A DNA stretch of 8,562 bases, taken from positions 1 through 8,562 of the forward strand of contig NZ_DFQS01000062.1 of the NCBI RefSeq assembly GCF_002377905.1. The letters run 5' to 3'. Origin of the DNA: Psychrobacter sp. UBA3483. GTDB taxonomy: Bacteria > Pseudomonadota > Gammaproteobacteria > Pseudomonadales > Moraxellaceae. The notes under the pieces were generated by a model. The model ran no database searches. It was not told the origin of the DNA and was given only the letters and a program-made list of their open reading frames with translations. Positions 6,855 to 8,562 of this stretch are shown piece after piece (position 1 is the stretch's first letter; each line of letters starts with the position of its first letter). The translations under genes were made by a program, and so were the position numbers.

Positions 6855-6915
6855 CAGTTAAATGTATTTCTATATAAAAATAAGCAATATTTATACAAGT
6901 AAGTGAGGAGTTGGT

Positions 6916-8412
6916 ATGAGCGAAGGCATAGCAGGCTGGTTTAATAACATCGTCAATTACGGTGTTAGTATTATCTGGGGTAATAATGATTGGTTAATCG
7001 CCAGCAATCCTTGGTATGGATTGTTGATGTTTGTGTTGATTGGGGCTGGTCTATATTTTACCGTTGCTACGCGTTTTATTCAGTTTCGTCACTTCGGGCA
7101 TATGTGGCAGTTATTACGAGTGTCAAATCAAGGACGTAAAGATGGCGGTATCAGCTCATTTGAAGCGCTAATGACTTCCCTAGCGGCGCGCGTCGGTACC
7201 GGTAATTTGGCTGGGGTGGCAATTGCCATTTATCTTGGTGGACCGGGCGCGGTGTTTTGGATGTGGATGACGGCGCTTGTCGGTATGTCGACCAGTTTTA
7301 TCGAGTCAACCTTAGCACAAGCTTATAAAGTGCCCCATAATGACAATGTTTACCGCGGTGGACCGGCTTACTATATCGAAAAAGGTTTGGGCAAGCGCTG
7401 GCTGGCGATATTTTTCTCGCTTTGTTTGCTGGTTGCTTTTGGTTTGGCGTTCAACGGTGTCCAATCAAATACGATTGCGCAGGCGACCAATGAAGCGTTT
7501 GGCGTGCCAACTTGGATGACAGGTTTAATACTGGTGGCGCTCGTCGCCCCAGTGGTATTTGGTGGGCTACGCTCGGTTGCGCGTATTGCAGGAAAAATCG
7601 TGCCGGTTATGGCGATTCTTTATATCTTGTTGGCGCTTTATATTATTATCACCAACTTTAGCGAATTCCCAGCCGCGATTGCCTTGATTGTAAAATCAGC
7701 CTTTGGTTTTGAGCAAGCGGCGGGCGGTGTGATTGGTTATGGTATTGCGCAGGCGATGATTAATGGTATCAAGCGTGGTTTATTTTCTAACGAAGCTGGT
7801 ATGGGTTCAGCGCCCAATGCGGCGGCGACGGCAAAAAGCCATCCTGACCATCCAGCGGTGCAAGGCTTTATGCAAATGCTCGGTGTCTTTATGGATACGC
7901 TGGTTATCTGTACGGCAACGGCAGCTATTATTATTCTCTCAGGCGTCGTCGATCCAAATGTCGAACAAGAAGGTATTCAATTAACCCAATTGGCGCTGTC
8001 GCAGTATGTGGGCGATATGGGCGTAGTTTTTGTCGCGATTGCGATTTTCTTCTTCTCGTTTACCTCTATCATTGCCAACTACAGCTATGGTGAGTCCAAT
8101 CTTGAATTTATCTCTGGTGAAAAAAATGCCAAAGTCATGATTATGATTTTCCGATTTATGGTTTTGGGTATGGTGTTTGTCGGTGCTATTGCTAGCTTGC
8201 CTGCCATTTGGAACTTCGCTGATTTATCAATGGGTCTCATGGCACTGGTTAACTTAGTGGCGATTTTAATCTTATCACCGGTCGCGCTCAGAATATTGCG
8301 TGATTATGAAAGACAAATTAAAGAAGGTAAAACCGGCGAGCAAATCAAATTTGACCCCGATGACTTTGTGAAACTAAAGGATGAAGCCAACCGTGATGCG
8401 TGGACTGATTAA
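6916..8412 (+). CDS. Sodium:alanine/glycine symporter (AGCS family, AlsT/DagA-like)
   Basis: This 498-residue inner-membrane transporter should import alanine and/or glycine with sodium. Family landmarks are all present: SSFEALMTSLAARVGTGNLAGV (80-101), the GGPAYYIEKGLG signature (148-159), and NGIKRGLFSNEAGMGSAPNA (283-302), with about ten or eleven hydrophobic helices in total. Length is normal for the family (about 450-540) and the C-terminal tail (from about 463) is charged and cytoplasmic. The start is well supported by GAGGAG at 6905-6910, 5 bases upstream. It stands alone, diverging from the SSS symporter operon across the long intergenic region. No glycine riboswitch is visible in its leader. 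No convincing terminator follows: only a weak TAAAAAC/GTTTTTA pair at 8464-8499. Exact substrate preference is not readable from the sequence. Confidence 0.93.
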   Translation: MSEGIAGWFNNIVNYGVSIIWGNNDWLIASNPWYGLLMFVLIGAGLYFTVATRFIQFRHFGHMWQLLRVSNQGRKDGGISSFEALMTSLAARVGTGNLAGVAIAIYLGGPGAVFWMWMTALVGMSTSFIESTLAQAYKVPHNDNVYRGGPAYYIEKGLGKRWLAIFFSLCLLVAFGLAFNGVQSNTIAQATNEAFGVPTWMTGLILVALVAPVVFGGLRSVARIAGKIVPVMAILYILLALYIIITNFSEFPAAIALIVKSAFGFEQAAGGVIGYGIAQAMINGIKRGLFSNEAGMGSAPNAAATAKSHPDHPAVQGFMQMLGVFMDTLVICTATAAIIILSGVVDPNVEQEGIQLTQLALSQYVGDMGVVFVAIAIFFFSFTSIIANYSYGESNLEFISGEKNAKVMIMIFRFMVLGMVFVGAIASLPAIWNFADLSMGLMALVNLVAILILSPVALRILRDYERQIKEGKTGEQIKFDPDDFVKLKDEANRDAWTD

Positions 8413-8517
8413 CCTTTATTATGAAGTTAAAACAATATTCTATTAAATATACTAGGTTCACTTTAAAAACGATACCGAGTGACTAGCGTGTTGTTTTTAT
8501 CCCGAACAGATTATACA

Positions 8518-8540
8518 AGCATAAAAAAACCGCTCTTATG
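8518..8540. terminator. Possible left half of an interrupted terminator hairpin
   Basis: AGCATAAAAAAACCGCTCTTAT has the layout of the left arm of a two-way terminator: an A-tract, then a GC-rich arm (ACCGCTC), then the start of a loop. The expected right arm, GAGCGGT plus T-tract, is absent; the putative IS end begins within a few bases. The reading depends on sequence outside the window. Confidence 0.3.
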
Positions 8541-8541
8541 A

Positions 8542-8562
8542 TGAACTGACCCCCTAAACTTG
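8542..8562. mobile_element. Probable terminal inverted repeat of an IS3-family insertion sequence (partial)
   Basis: The final 21 bases begin TGAACTGACCCCC and end AAACTTG. This resembles the TG-nnCTGACCCC-type terminal repeats I recall for IS3-family elements in Acinetobacter and other Proteobacteria. If right, the element extends to the right of the window and no transposase sequence is visible here. Target-site duplication and the partner end cannot be checked. Confidence 0.5.

Larger units (their letters stand above)
6100..6915. other. 816-base AT-rich intergenic region between divergent transporter genes
   Basis: No convincing gene lies here. Two open frames (minus 6333-6527 and plus 6530-6820) lack ribosome sites and read like chance translations of AT-rich DNA. 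The region must hold promoters for the symporter pair (minus) and the alanine/glycine symporter (plus). It contains several TGTCTAT copies, a 10-bp inverted repeat at 6514-6588, and an imperfect palindrome (TTAAGC 6333-6338 with GCTTAA 6365-6370, nested AGCTTTT/AAAAGCT). A weak minus-strand terminator-like element, GGATT/AATCC plus seven T, lies at 6421-6467. No riboswitch or tRNA was recognised. Confidence 0.6.

Noticed and set aside
6600..6915. Glycine riboswitch ahead of the alanine/glycine symporter gene
   Set aside because: Such riboswitches often precede this gene family, but the conserved GGAGAG and ACCGAAGG-type segments are not present on the plus strand.
8464..8499. Terminator for the alanine/glycine symporter gene
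   Set aside because: The TAAAAAC/GTTTTTA arms are almost all A-T pairs with a 22-base loop and no GC-rich stem, so it is unlikely to work as an intrinsic terminator.
1..8562. CRISPR array, tRNA genes, toxin-antitoxin pair or phage defence system
   Set aside because: No regularly spaced repeats, cloverleaf sequences, small paired genes or defence-related domains were seen on either strand.

Overview
The window looks like a piece of chromosome from a gammaproteobacterium of the Moraxellaceae, most likely Psychrobacter or a close relative. This rests on remembered protein similarity, the moderately AT-rich DNA, and a 5S rRNA tail resembling those of Acinetobacter and Psychrobacter. No database search was run, so genus is an inference.

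Layout. The first ~16 bases look like the 3' end of a 5S rRNA gene, followed by a strong Rho-independent terminator (31-64) that closes an rRNA operon lying to the left. A small catalase-family haem protein is next on the minus strand (133-1287). A 307-base divergent promoter region separates it from a plus-strand pair: a cytosolic 5'-nucleotidase of the NT5C1 (cN-I) type (1595-2650) and a rhomboid intramembrane serine protease (2692-3297). The rhomboid gene meets a convergent minus-strand gene for an unrecognised two-helix membrane protein, with the stop codons overlapping in one TTAA. Upstream of that gene, a strong minus-strand terminator (3892-3931) closes a two-gene transporter operon. 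That operon runs from a DUF4212-type small subunit (5839-6099) into a sodium:solute symporter of the actP-like, VC_2705-type subfamily (3966-5834). An 816-base AT-rich intergenic region then leads to a plus-strand Na+:alanine/glycine symporter of the AGCS family (6916-8412). The last 21 bases resemble the terminal inverted repeat of an IS3-family insertion sequence, placed right after what looks like half of a terminator hairpin.

How the genes work together. Two unrelated sodium-coupled uptake systems, one probably for short organic acids and one for alanine/glycine, diverge from the long intergenic region. The nucleotidase and rhomboid genes are probably co-transcribed, but no shared pathway is evident. 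Most of the window is ordinary housekeeping and accessory metabolism, and I do not see a convincing new multi-gene system. The points most worth a second look are the hydrophilic EF-hand-like and alanine-rich insert in the large symporter, the start-site correction of the unknown membrane protein, the repeat-bearing 816-base intergenic region, and the probable IS insertion at the right edge.
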